From positions 352,501 through 416,500 of the forward strand of contig BRXU01000012.1 of assembly GCA_030267565.1 (NCBI GenBank): DNA of 64,000 nucleotides, written 5' to 3'. The notes under the pieces are model-generated. The model did not search any database and was not told the origin of the DNA. It was given only the letters and a program-made list of their open reading frames with translations. This stretch comes from Pleodorina starrii (Eukaryota > Chlorophyta > Chlorophyceae > Chlamydomonadales > Volvocaceae). Positions within the stretch are counted from its first letter, which is position 1. Every line of letters starts with the position of its first letter. The translations under genes were made by a program, and so were the position numbers. Shown piece after piece: positions 33,982-44,172 of the stretch.

Positions 33982-36900
33982 TTACCCCCGAAGCCCAACC
34001 TCCCAAGCAGCGCGAGTACCGCATGTCCCCGGCCGAACTCCAAGAGCTTGACCGGCAACTTAAGGACTACCTCGACCGTGGCTGGATCCGCCCGTCAACG
34101 TCGCCCTTTGGCGCCCCGATCCTGTTTGCCCGCAAGCCTGGCGGCAACGGATTGCGCCTCTGCGTCGACTTCCGTGCGATCAATCAGCTCACCGTCAAGA
34201 ATGCGTACCCTCTGCCCCGTGTTGACGAGCTCCTCGACCAGCTGTACGGCGCATCCTACTTCACCAAGCTGGATCTCTGGTCGGGTTACCACCAAGTACG
34301 CGTGCATGAACCGGATGTGCATAAAACCGCATTTCGGTGCAAGTACGGTCTGTACGAATGGCTCGTTCTCCCCTTCGGCCTCACCGGCGCCCCCGCCACC
34401 TTCATGTCGCTCATGAACGACGTCCTCCGCCCCTTTCGCAACAAGTGCGCCGTCGTCTACCTCGACGACGTCCTCATCTACTCCCGCACCTTCGAAGACC
34501 ATTGTTGCGACGTCGAAGCCGTCCTACGCACCCTCCAAGCCAACCATCTTCACGTCCGCCTATCCAAATGCTCCTTCGCGCAGCCCTCCACCAAATTCTG
34601 CGGCTTCATCATCTCCCGTGACGGTATCACCACCGACCCCGACAAGCTTACCGCCCTCGCCAACTTTCCCCTTCCCGCCTCCATCACCGACGTCCGCGCC
34701 TTCCTGGGTTTCACAGGATTCTACCGCCGCTTCATCAAAGACTACGCCCGCATCGCCCATCCCCTCACCGCCCTCACCAAGACCACACAAGCGTTTCCCA
34801 AAATCCTCCCACCCGCCGCCGTCTCTGCCTTCCACGCCCTCCACGACGCCCTCACCTCCGCCCCCGCCCTCATCATTCCCCAAACCGGCCCCTCCGCCAC
34901 CTTCACCCTCTACACCGACGCCTCCATCCTCGGTATCGGCGCAGTCCTGCTCCAAGAGCGAGATAACGCCCTCCACCCCGTCGCGTTTGAGTCTCGCAAG
35001 CTCAACCGCCACGAAGCCAACTACCCCATCCACGAGCTGGAGCTGCTTGCTGTCGTGCACGCTGTGCGTAAGTTTCGGTGCTACCTCGAAGGCTGCCACT
35101 TCACGCTGTGCACCGACCACGACACCCTGCAGCACTTCTTCACCCAAAAAGACCTTTCGCGTCGCCAAGCTCACTGGGCTCAACTCCTCGCTCCATTCCA
35201 AGGCTACGTTTCCATCATGTATCGCCCCGGCCCCCAAAACATGGCCGACGCCCTCTCCCGTTTCCCCGTCCACCCACCGCCGTTCCTCGATCCGCCCACC
35301 ACCGTCCCCCCATCGCCACCCCCACCCCTACCACCTCCAACCACCTTGCCATCCACCGCCCCGCCCACGCCGACCCTCGCCTCCATCTTCACTCCGGCAT
35401 CATCCTCGCCTGTACCACCGTTCACCATGCCCTCACCTCCACCGCCCGTTCCACTCTGGCCTACCACCACCCCACCCATCGACACCGCCGCCAACAACGC
35501 CCTCCGCCACGCCTGCTTCGCCCTCGCCTCCCACGTCCTGCCCGATTCCAGCATCACCAACGCCATCCGCTCGGGTTACACCACCGATCCCATGTTCTCC
35601 AACCCCGCCAACATAAAACCATACCTCCAACGCTCCACCGACGGTCTCTTCTATTTCGCCAACCGCATCGCCGTCCCCAACGATCCCGCCCTCCGCCGCC
35701 GCCTCCTCCATGAATTCCACGACGCCGCCTACTCCGGTCACCCCGGTTTCCACCGCACCCTCACCGCCATATCCACCCGCTACTGGTGGCCCCATATGAG
35801 CCGCACAGTCCGCACCTACGTCCAATCCTGCCCCATCTGCCAGCGCACCAAACCCTCCACACAACCCCCGCCTGGCCTCCTCCACCCATTGCCTACACCA
35901 TCGCGCCCGTGGACCCACGTGTCTATGGACCTCATCACCGACCTTCCGCCCTCCAAAGGCCTCGACGGCCGAACCTACACCGCCATCGTCACCTTCGTCG
36001 ATATGTTCACCAAACAAGCCCACTTCGTCCCCACAAACAAATCCGCCACCGCCCGCGACATCGCCCTCCTCTCCATCGCCAACATCTACCGCCTCCATGG
36101 CCTCCCCACCACCATCGTCTCCGACCGTGATCCCCGCTTCACTGCCGACATCTGGCGCACCTTCTGGGAGCACCTTGGCACTTCCCTCAACCTTTCCTCC
36201 GCCTACCACCCCCAAACCGACGGTCAAACCGAACGTACCCACCGCACCATCGAGCAGATCCTCCGTGCGTACGTCCAACCCCTGCAAGACAACTGGGCCG
36301 CCTACCTTCCCGTCGCCGAAGCCGCCTACAACAACACCCCCCACGCCAGCACCGGTACCACACCGTTCTTCGCTAATTACGGTTTCCATCCCACCACCCC
36401 CGCCACTCTCAACACGCCCAACCCCAAACCCGCCCACTCCGACGCCGCCGATCTTCACCGCCACCTTCGCGACATCCACACCACCATCACCACCGAACTC
36501 GAAGCAGCCAAAACCCGCTACGCCGCCGCCGCCAATCAACACCGCCGCAACCTCACCTTCCAAGTCGGCGACCGTGTTCGCCTTTCCACCGCCAACCTCA
36601 CCTTACCCGATTACCCATCCCCCAAGCTCCGCCCTCGCTACATCGGTCCCTTCACCATCAGCGCCGTCATCTCCCCCGTCGCCTATCGCCTCCAACTACC
36701 CCCCACCCTCGGCCGCATCCACCCCGTCTTCCACATCTCCCGCCTCCTCCCCTGGACTGACAATGACCCCACCCTGTTTCCTGACCGTCCGCCACCACCC
36801 CCCGCCGTTCCCGTCGCGCTCGAGTCCCCGTACGACAGTGCCGACACCACCATCACCGCCGTCCGTCTGGGTTACGACAAGCAGCTACGCCCGTCAGTCG

Positions 36901-37091
36901 TCTTCCTTGTGCAGTGGTCCGCTAACCGCGACCCGTCTTGGGAGCCTTACGACGTCGCCCGTCGCCTGCCTGCGTTCCGTGCGTTTCTGGACACCGCTTC
37001 GTGGACCACGTTCAAGCTCTCTGATCGCTACGCTTGGTTCCGCAGCAAGTTCCCGGATCGCGCCCCGCGGATTGTCCACTTTGCGAGTTAG
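33975..37091 (+). CDS. pol: Ty3 element: Pol (RT, RNase H, integrase, chromodomain)
   Basis: Frame 0 is open from about 33975; the first ATG is 34023. RT: KLDLWSGYHQVRV, LPFGLTGAPATF and the catalytic YLDD at 34458-34469. RNase H: YTDAS near 34912, then HELELLAVV and CTDHDTL. Integrase: zinc site (HEFHDAAYSGHPGFH, CPICQ) and the D-D-E triad in MDLITD, VSDRDPRF and QTERTHRTIE. The C-terminus (FLVQWSANRDPSWEPYD, about 36895-36960) is a chromodomain, which in chromoviruses steers integration to modified histones. TAG at 37089-37091. To join the protease, a -1 shift at about 33975 is needed. Confidence 0.92.
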   Translation, partial: VLITPEAQPPKQREYRMSPAELQELDRQLKDYLDRGWIRPSTSPFGAPILFARKPGGNGLRLCVDFRAINQLTVKNAYPLPRVDELLDQLYGASYFTKLDLWSGYHQVRVHEPDVHKTAFRCKYGLYEWLVLPFGLTGAPATFMSLMNDVLRPFRNKCAVVYLDDVLIYSRTFEDHCCDVEAVLRTLQANHLHVRLSKCSFAQPSTKFCGFIISRDGITTDPDKLTALANFPLPASITDVRAFLGFTGFYRRFIKDYARIAHPLTALTKTTQAFPKILPPAAVSAFHALHDALTSAPALIIPQTGPSATFTLYTDASILGIGAVLLQERDNALHPVAFESRKLNRHEANYPIHELELLAVVHAVRKFRCYLEGCHFTLCTDHDTLQHFFTQKDLSRRQAHWAQLLAPFQGYVSIMYRPGPQNMADALSRFPVHPPPFLDPPTTVPPSPPPPLPPPTTLPSTAPPTPTLASIFTPASSSPVPPFTMPSPPPPVPLWPTTTPPIDTAANNALRHACFALASHVLPDSSITNAIRSGYTTDPMFSNPANIKPYLQRSTDGLFYFANRIAVPNDPALRRRLLHEFHDAAYSGHPGFHRTLTAISTRYWWPHMSRTVRTYVQSCPICQRTKPSTQPPPGLLHPLPTPSRPWTHVSMDLITDLPPSKGLDGRTYTAIVTFVDMFTKQAHFVPTNKSATARDIALLSIANIYRLHGLPTTIVSDRDPRFTADIWRTFWEHLGTSLNLSSAYHPQTDGQTERTHRTIEQILRAYVQPLQDNWAAYLPVAEAAYNNTPHASTGTTPFFANYGFHPTTPATLNTPNPKPAHSDAADLHRHLRDIHTTITTELEAAKTRYAAAANQHRRNLTFQVGDRVRLSTANLTLPDYPSPKLRPRYIGPFTISAVISPVAYRLQLPPTLGRIHPVFHISRLLPWTDNDPTLFPDRPPPPPAVPVALESPYDSADTTITAVRLGYDKQLRPSVVFLVQWSANRDPSWEPYDVARRLPAFRAFLDTASWTTFKLSDRYAWFRSKFPDRAPRIVHFAS

Positions 37092-37259
37092 TGTTACAAC
37101 CAGTATTGCATTTGCTAGTGTAAGCAGTGTACCCCCGGATTTCAGCGATTACGTTTGAGTTTCCCCTACGTGCCGTGCATGGACCGAGTGTGTCGTGTTG
37201 CAGCGTGTTTGGCCTTTTGCTGTCGCTTTGTGATTCGCACCGAGGACGGTGCGTGTGTT

Positions 37260-37272
37260 AAGCAGGGGGAAA
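37260..37272 (+). promoter_or_regulatory. Polypurine tract
   Basis: AGCAGGGGGAAA directly before the 3' LTR is the usual plus-strand primer site of LTR elements. Confidence 0.8.
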
Positions 37273-37512
37273 TGTAAGGTATTCCCGTAGTTGAAAAGTG
37301 TGAACATGCGCGCCAGTTTAGTTGCGCTAAACGTGCGTACGACAGAAGCGCGCCATTTGTGCACCGCGTTGCTATATAACGCGCCAGCGTTGTGCAGGTT
37401 GTTATGTCTTTGTTTATTATACAATTGTGGATTGGCAAGCCGGCTTATGTCGCGCCTCCCAAACGTGTAACGAATTGAGCATCCCAATTGGAGTGGACCC
37501 CATTCTCTTTCA
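37273..37512 (+). repeat. 3' LTR
   Basis: 240 bp; I found no difference from the 5' LTR on reading through both. Confidence 0.92.
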
Positions 37513-37599
37513 GTCCGAGTAGATGGAATTTCCGATTTAACAGCGCATTATGACCGGTGTTATCAGAGAGTGTTGCTGGGAAAGAGACTTGGGTCTTGG

Positions 37600-37894
37600 T
37601 GGGCACGCCATTCTTTCTATGTGGGCGGTGTTTCCGTGGGAATGGACGCATGTTGTTATTGCGATATTTCTCTTTCCCAATGTCGCTTCTGCGTTTATTT
37701 AGTGGCGTGTGAAGTACATTACATAGTGTTCGCTGCAGCTCGTTCTGCGTGCGTTTGAATGCGAACGTCGTTGTTCGAAAATTGCGATTCCTATGATGTA
37801 TTTTGCGCTTGGAATCGCTGTCCTCGATAAGGATGACGCCATTGGTACGGGCGGGACTGGACGACCAACCGCCGAACTCTAGACACATTTAGGG
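37600..37894 (-). repeat. Right terminal inverted repeat of the outer element (interrupted)
   Basis: Mirror of 29535-29830. Its last 15 bp are split by the inner element: CATTTAGGG at 37886-37894, and the remainder plus duplicate at 40163-40177. Confidence 0.85.
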
Positions 37895-40162
37895 CGACGA
37901 CCCTAAATCCGTCCTGAGTTGGGCGGTTGGTCGTCCACCTCACACTCGTACCATTGGCGTCATCCATATCGGGTATAGCGATTCCAAGCGCAAATTACAT
38001 CATAGTACTCGCAATTTTCAAACAACGACGTTCGCATTCAAGCGCTCGCAGAACGAGCTGCAGCGAACACTATGTAATGTACTTCACACGCCATTATATA
38101 AACGCAGAAGTGTCACTGTGAAAGAGAAATATCGCAATAACAACATGCGTCCATTCCCGCGCAAACACCGCCCAAATAGAAAGCATAGCGTGCTTCCAGC
38201 CTGTTCCAGCCGTGCCCACCATGACCCAAGTCTCTTTCCCAAAAACACTCTTTGATAACACCGGCAATAATGGCGCTGTTAAATTGGAAATTCCATCTAC
38301 GCGTGCGTCTCCGCATTGCCTGAAGGCCCGGCTGTGCGCAGCGGGCGCGGGACCGGGTACAAGGCGAAAGGGGAAGCGGCCGCGCCGCGGGGTCGGCCAG
38401 GCGGGATGCATCGCGCGCGTGACCAGATATAAGGGGAAAGGGGGGGGCGCGCGCCGCGGGGAGGGCGCACCGCGCGCGGGACCGAGCCAGGGGGAAAGAG
38501 GCGCTTTGCACACTGCGGGGCCTGCAAGGGAGGGGCGTGCGCCGCGTGGAACCGGGCACAAAGGGAGGGGGCTTCACGTGGCGCGGGCAGTGGGTGCATG
38601 GCAAAGGGGAAGGGACGGCACGCGTCGATGGGTCGGCAGGGAGGGGGCGCGTCGCGCGTGGGGCCAGGCCCAAGGGGGGTCGGTCAGCGAGGGTGCATCA
38701 CGCGCCGATTGGGCCTAACCGGGGGGGGGGGGCGCGCCGCACCGCCGAGAATGGGCGAGCAGCGTTGAGAGGTACGGGGTGGGGCCCACGGCACACCGAA
38801 GAACCCAACACGGGCCGAATAGGGACGGCTAGCATGGTCGCGGGCCGGTGGGGCACGCAGGGGGGGCAGGTGCAACCGCACGGGGCACCGGCACTCCCTT
38901 TGCTGAGCCACGCACTGTACCTGAATTCCGTCGGGAACGCAGGGGCTCCCACCTCCCGAGGCTGGGACCCGGGCCGGCACCGGCAGGGGCGGGGAGACAC
39001 GGGAGCGGGTGCGGCGCCTACAGATCTGCCCCGCAAACGGGTACGACTAGGGCAGGAGAGCAGGCGCCGGAGCCTGGGGGCCTGGAGCAGGACCCTACAA
39101 CCGCTTCCTGCACCGGCTACGGCAGGGGATCGACTACCCGGGTGGGGGAGACCGGCCCAATGCCCGCGGCGGAGGCCGGCGAGGCAGCGACGGACCGGTA
39201 ACTCCGGGAAATGCCGGGAAAGCCAAGGTCGGTGGGAGCCCCGGCGGGGTTGACGCTGGCGGGGGTCAGCCTCGCTGGAGAGGAGGTGGGGCCCGGGGGC
39301 TCGGGGCGGGGCGGCAGCACATGATATGCTACCGAGGAGCTAGCAGGCCGGCCGCATCCGCCAACTCTGCCGCCGCTGCGGTGATGCTCGGTCCGCGCTG
39401 GGTCCCGCCGTGGGCCCACAGTGGGGGAGGTGCGGGCGGCAGGAACACCGGCTGGCGGGGCTAAGGAGCTTACGGTGGGCTGGGCGTGGGCGGCCGCGGA
39501 TTCCATCACGTGCGGGGCGGGGCCGGTTCCCATGGGAGTTGCGGGAGCTGGGGGTAGCGGCCGTGACACCGGCGACACCGGCGTGGACGCCCACTCGCGC
39601 CGGGGTTGCCCCCGGAGCCCGCGGTACTTGCTGTTCAGTCACGCCACGACGGCCCGCCTGGGGGCGGGGTTGTTGGGGCGTGCACCCATAGCTGATTGTA
39701 CCTGGAATATACTCAAGAGCCTCAATTGTAGCCCGGATGGCCTTCATGGCTGCTGTCAAGCTGGCTGGATCTCTGGCCGATTGACTCCCACCGATAACCA
39801 TTGTAAACACCAGCACTATGAGGCTTGCCAGGGCTGACAGTGCCACGGCTGAAAGCACGCCATTCTTTCTATGTGGGCGGTCAGGACCCGGTTGATGCGG
39901 GAATGGACGCATGTTGTTATTGCGATATTTCTCTTTCACAGTGACACTTCTGCGTTTATATAGTGGCGTGTGAAGTACATTACATAGTGTTCGCTGCAGC
40001 TCGTTTTGCGAGCGCTTGAATGCGAACGTCGTTGTTTGAAAATTGCGAGTACTATGATGTAATTTGCGCTTGGAATCGCTATACCCGATATGGATGACGC
40101 CAATGGTACGAGTGTGAGGTGGACGACCAACCGCCCAACTCAGGACGGATTTAGGGTCGTCG
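37895..40162. mobile_element. Inner Mutator-like element, non-autonomous
   Basis: 2268 bp with long inverted repeats (about 37895-38158 and 39899-40162, nearly perfect) starting CGACGACCCTAAATCC. It is flanked by the 9-bp duplication CATTTAGGG (37886-37894 and 40163-40171), which is itself the end of the outer element. The core (38300-39700) is extremely GC-rich, related to the outer core, and encodes no recognisable transposase. Confidence 0.87.
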
Positions 40163-40297
40163 CATTTAGGGTCGTCGAACGCGGCGGGCCTGTACGGATT
40201 CTACGCGCATTCTACGTACGAGCTAGATACGCCCGGAACCAAAAGCCATAGAAACACCCCTATATTCTTACAATTTGCTAGAGCGGATGAAGTAGTC

Positions 40298-40841
40298 ATG
40301 GCTACAGAAGCCGACGACTGCCTTGTCGCCACCGACATTGCTATTGCTGATCCATCCATTTCCGATGATGATGAGGTGAGTTTCAAAAACTGGCTATGGG
40401 GTGAACCTGATAACCAGGTTAAGGAACATGGGTTGCATTTTCGTCAAGAATCTGACCGGAGAGCCTATACTCGTATACACCCGGTCCGCTCCAAAGAGGC
40501 GTCTGCAAAGCGGGGGACTGCGAGCCGGCGCGGCGGCGCACGGCTGTGAGTTCGCTCTGGAATTCGTCATGACGGAGCTGAACAGCACCACGACGTGCAG
40601 CATGGTGGTGGACCCGCCGGAGCCAGACGCCAAGCGCAAGTCGGAGCGCGCCCCCGTGATGGGGGAAACGTTCATCAGTGTTCGCCGCTTCACCAAAGGA
40701 GACCGCAACGACCCGGCCAACTGGCGGTGGGACTGCTTGGATATGCTAGTGCGGCCGGGGCAGAAGATCACGATCAGGGGCACCGCAGTTCCGCTGCAAT
40801 TGCTCGTTATGCCTGCTGTCGGCGGCGCTGCAATTCGTTAG
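40298..40841 (+). CDS. Hypothetical protein, frame uncertain
   Basis: Two overlapping frames look protein-like. The first (ATG 40298) gives an acidic start MATEADDCLVATD ending DDDE before a GTGAGT donor at 40376. The second (ATG 40428 to TAG 40841, 137 residues) has GCIFVKNLTGEPILVYT, TFISVRRFTKGD and LVRPGQKITIRG, with good codon bias. An intron 40376-40417 would join them, but the phases do not agree (0 versus 2). The second frame may be a small gene on its own. Family not recognised; it lies just outside the outer Mutator-like element. Confidence 0.4.
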
Positions 40842-40849
40842 ACAAGCCA

Positions 40850-42600
40850 CCGCATGCGCGCAGTGGTTGGCGCGCCGGCTTGATGGGCATTAGCACAACC
40901 GTAGCACAACCGTAGGTTTGCGTGCGTTTGCACATGTCGCCGAAATACGTACGTACCGAACGGAGTCTCTAGCAGGCACGGCGCTACGCTGTCGTCGCCT
41001 GCCGGCCTGCCATTCGGCAACAGCAGTTCAAAAGCATGTGAGGGATAGGGAAGCTCGCTCGCTGACCATGCGTTTTGTGTTGGGAGTAGAGCTTTTGGAT
41101 GGCCGGTGCTATGTGTTGGGAGTGAGGGAATGCTGCGGCCGCTGTGCGGTGGATTGATGAGCTCTCTTTCCTTCTTGTTCCGGTTGATCAACCGAGTGCC
41201 ATACGTTGCGTGCCGCCGCAAATACCTATCGGCGACAATTGCATTGTTTGGCTCGCAACAGCCGTCCGTCGCGAGTGCTCGCGCGGGGCGGCGCAGCAGC
41301 AGCTAGACTGCGCCTAGGTAGAACTCGCACTGGACGAGCAGTGATTGGTTCCGGAGCCCGGGCATGGCCCTTCCCGGTTCGAGCCCAACCGAGAGCGTTT
41401 GTCTGCGCTCCAACTGTCAGTCAGTTAACCCGATATTTCCCAGCCACAAACGGTGCACGACAGCTATTTTGTGCAGCGGACGGCACGCATGCGTCCCCGA
41501 CACCGGGGGTCCCCCCCCCCTCACGCAGCCTGTAAGACTGGCGAGGGAAGTGCCGGTTCATGCTCCGCACACGCAAGTGCTGGGCCGCAGTGTCTGCGTT
41601 GGCCCAGTGCCAGCTTCGCTCCGCCGCGTGCGCAACGCCAGTCGTTCAGGTGGTCCAGGGAAAGCCGAAGTCATTCAACCTTGAACGTCTCAAGTTCTTC
41701 ACCATGTCGCACGCCGTGGGGTAGCACCGCACGGTGGGCAGATGTGCACACCACGACACCACTAACGGGGCCATAGTCAGAGTTCTCCGGCCAGCAACCC
41801 AGGCCCCCATCACCGCAGCAAACCCGCAACTCCACAGAGGAAGCCGCGCCACCCTGCATGGGGGTGGGTTCAAAACACCAACAAGCTACATCCACGCTAC
41901 AACGGTACTGGCTACGAACAAACAGCAAGGCGTGCTACGGTCCGTCAAGGGCTTCGAGCACGCTTTGGGAGGTCGCCTACTGGATGGACACGCGCCACAC
42001 AACCGCTGCTCAAAGCCGGCCGGCTAGCCGGTCCTGCGCTGGTGATCTGCTGCGACGCGCGCGGCGGCAACACGCAACTACCCTAAACACACAGAACGCC
42101 AGCCCTGCGATGCACCGCATGCGCCTAGGTGGCGCCCGCTGGCAAAAAGGCAGGTCCAGACGGGCAGGCCGGCCTTCGCGACCGTTTTCAAGTCCCCCCC
42201 CAGATCTCTGCCAGGCCCTATATGGTCCCACAACACCGACACGACACCGAACTCTCAGAACAACCCCAAGGCCGCAGGGCGGCGAGCTGTATGTGATGGC
42301 GCCAACAGCTGATCCCCCGAGCGTCGCTACTCCGCGCCCCACGTGGAAGCCCTCGAGAGTTGGCTCCCGTGCCGCCAATTCCCCTAATAAGCCGCTGTGC
42401 GGCACCCCGTCCCTCCTCCGAAGCCCGTTCGCCGAGACTCCGGAGAAACCAGTCCCTCGCGGGGCATCGCCGCAGCCCCCTCATGCCACACGCCCCCACG
42501 CGGTGGGCCACAAAGAGTCATGTGTTCTGCGCTGCCCATCGTGGCAGTCCGTCCTTACGCTGAGCCGCCGTTGTGGTGGCCCCATGGAGTCATGCCTTCC
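40850..42600. other. No gene seen; includes 3' flank of the minus-strand Ty3 element
   Basis: Long frames here have no domain or intron support. If the neighbouring retroelement kept its downstream LTR it should lie in this stretch, but no second copy exists in the window to recognise it by. Confidence 0.4.
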
Positions 42601-42627
42601 CCCCCTGCTCCTAGCTACTCACTCACG

Positions 42628-43830
42628 TCACCAGCAGGCGCTTGGCGGCCGCGAGGCCAATCTGCTCCGCTGACCCCCCATCCCACTCGAGGGAAAGGTA
42701 GTGCGGCAGCGCCAGGGCCCCACGGTAACGCAACATGCCCCACACAACAAGCCGGCGCTGCCCAGCCTGACACGTGTTGACAACACGCTTGACCCGCTTG
42801 CCATCGAGGGCCGCGGCCTCGTTGTCCCGCCGCTTGCATTGGTGGCGGCGTTGGGAAAGAGGACAGCCGCAGCCTCCGGCAGAGCCATTTCCGGCCCTGC
42901 CGGTGCGTCGCGCCGGAGACTGACGCACTCGGGGCAGATCCACTGGCCGGCAGGCACGCCGCTGAGTGGTGGGGACAGGCACTGCAGGTGCCAGCCGGTC
43001 CCGCACGCATCGCACAGCAGCATGCGCGCCTCGTCGTGGGGCGACCCGCAGACCTCGCAGGCGAGGTCCGCGGGCGGCCGCTGCAGCCGGGGGTCGACGA
43101 TTGGATCAAGGTTGGCCAGGTGGCAGGGCAGCAGCTGCTCGATCCGCCGCCTAAGGCGCGACGCATCCCTCCCCATCAAAACCGCAACCCCCATGGGCCC
43201 CACCCGCTCTACCCGCAGCACCTCTTCGTAAACCGGCATCTGTAGCGTGCTGTGCACCGCCGAGCGCCTGATGTACACGTAGTCGCCAGGGGCAAACTCG
43301 ATGGTGGGCGGCCGGTACTTGCCCGACCGCTTGTGCGTGTAGCGCCGGCTGTCCCGGCGCTGGGCGATGAGCAGGTTCCCCGCGGCGATTGGCGCGTGCC
43401 GCCGCAGCAGGGCGGCGCGCTCGTCGAGCGCCGCCGCGTGGCCCTCCGCCGACTCCGTCTCCGCAAAGCCCAGCAGCGCCGCCATGCGCTCCCGCACGGC
43501 AGGCGGTACGACCGGCGGCACGCCAAACATGAGTTCGTATGGCGAGTACCGGGTCGACGCCTGCGGCGAGCAGCGGTAGGCGAGCGCCAGCCAAGGCAGG
43601 TGTAGGTCCCAGGCGTCCGTGCGCCCCGTCTCGTTGCAGTGCTTTTGCAGCGCCGCCTTCACCACCTGCACCAGCCTTTCGGCCGCAACATCGGCCTGTG
43701 GGTGACCGGCGGAGGTGAGGCGGTGATCGATAAAGCGCTGCTGCAGCAACTGCTGAAATGGCCCTTGGAATTCGCCACCGCGGTCCGTCAGAACTTCGGC
43801 TGGAGCCGAGAAGCGAGCGATGAGCTCCAA
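42628..43830 (-). pseudogene. Ty3 element 2: integrase C-terminal half fused to a PHD finger
   Basis: 400 residues. It begins in the integrase core (VLTDRGGEFQGP second Asp, VAAERLVQVV Glu), continues through a GPY-like region (FAPGDYVYIRRS, VLRVERVGPMG), and then carries a C4HC3 PHD finger at about residues 256-300 (CEVCG, MLLCDACGTGWHLQC, WICPEC; nt about 42928-43062). PHD fingers read the histone H3 tail, so this module could target integration as chromodomains do. The frame is continuous with 43849-44172 except for the TAG at 43849-43851. Confidence 0.8.
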
Positions 43831-43848
43831 CAGACCGCGGGACGTCTC

Positions 43849-44172
43849 CTAGGGCTGCTTGCTGCGCAGTGGGAAGAACTCGGCGTGCTTCGTAAAGTGT
43901 TCATCACAGACCATCACGTAGGTGTAGCCGAGCGGCGCGGTTGGGGGCAGAGGCCCCGCCAGGTCGACGCCCCAGCGGTAGAACATGCCCTTGATCGCCA
44001 ACGGCTGCAGCTGCACCGGGCGCGTGACGCCGCCGCTGTTGGTTATGTTGCACAGCTTGCAGCCGCGCACGACCTCCTGGACGGATTTGCGCATCCGGTA
44101 CCACCAGTAGCCCAGCTGCACCAGCGCCAAGGTCCACCGTATGCCCAGGTGAGCCACCGCGTGGATTTGCAT
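43849..44172 (-). pseudogene. Ty3 element 2: integrase N-terminal part
   Basis: Contains the zinc-binding half (CKLCN) and the first catalytic Asp (GVDLAGPLP, YTYVMVCDEHFTKHAEF). It ends in an in-frame TAG with the rest of the integrase following in the same frame. Its upstream boundary at about 44170 is a frame shift from the 44177-44570 frame. Confidence 0.75.

Larger units (their letters stand above)
31334..37512 (+). mobile_element. Ty3-type LTR retrotransposon, chromodomain class, apparently recent
   Basis: The 240-bp LTRs (31334-31573, 37273-37512) look identical by eye, start TGTAAGG and end TTTCA, and are flanked by the 5-bp duplication GTCCG (31329-31333, 37513-37517). A primer-binding site and purine tract are in place. 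Domain order (zinc knuckle, methyltransferase-like, protease, RT, RNase H, integrase, chromodomain) is that of Ty3/Metaviridae chromoviruses. All catalytic motifs are present. The coding region uses three frames. Confidence 0.93.
29535..40177. mobile_element. Outer Mutator-like element, non-autonomous (contains nested insertions)
   Basis: The left end CGACGACCCTAAATG (29535) and right end CATTTAGGGTCGTCG (to 40177) are inverted. They are flanked by the same 9-bp duplication AACGCGGCG (29526-29534 and 40178-40186). A 9-bp duplication with long terminal inverted repeats is the hallmark of Mutator-superfamily transposons. Without the nested Ty3 element and inner element its own sequence is about 2.2 kb. 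It has no transposase, only a GC-rich core like that of the inner element, so it must have been moved in trans. Confidence 0.85.

Noticed and set aside
37886..37900. ATTTAGGG strings as internal telomere repeats
   Set aside because: They occur singly at transposon ends and are explained by the terminal inverted repeat and its target duplication; no tandem array exists.
41858..42673. A 271-codon plus-strand frame next to the PHD-type Ty3 element
   Set aside because: No domain, mixed composition, no conserved pattern; probably the non-coding 3' flank of the minus-strand element.
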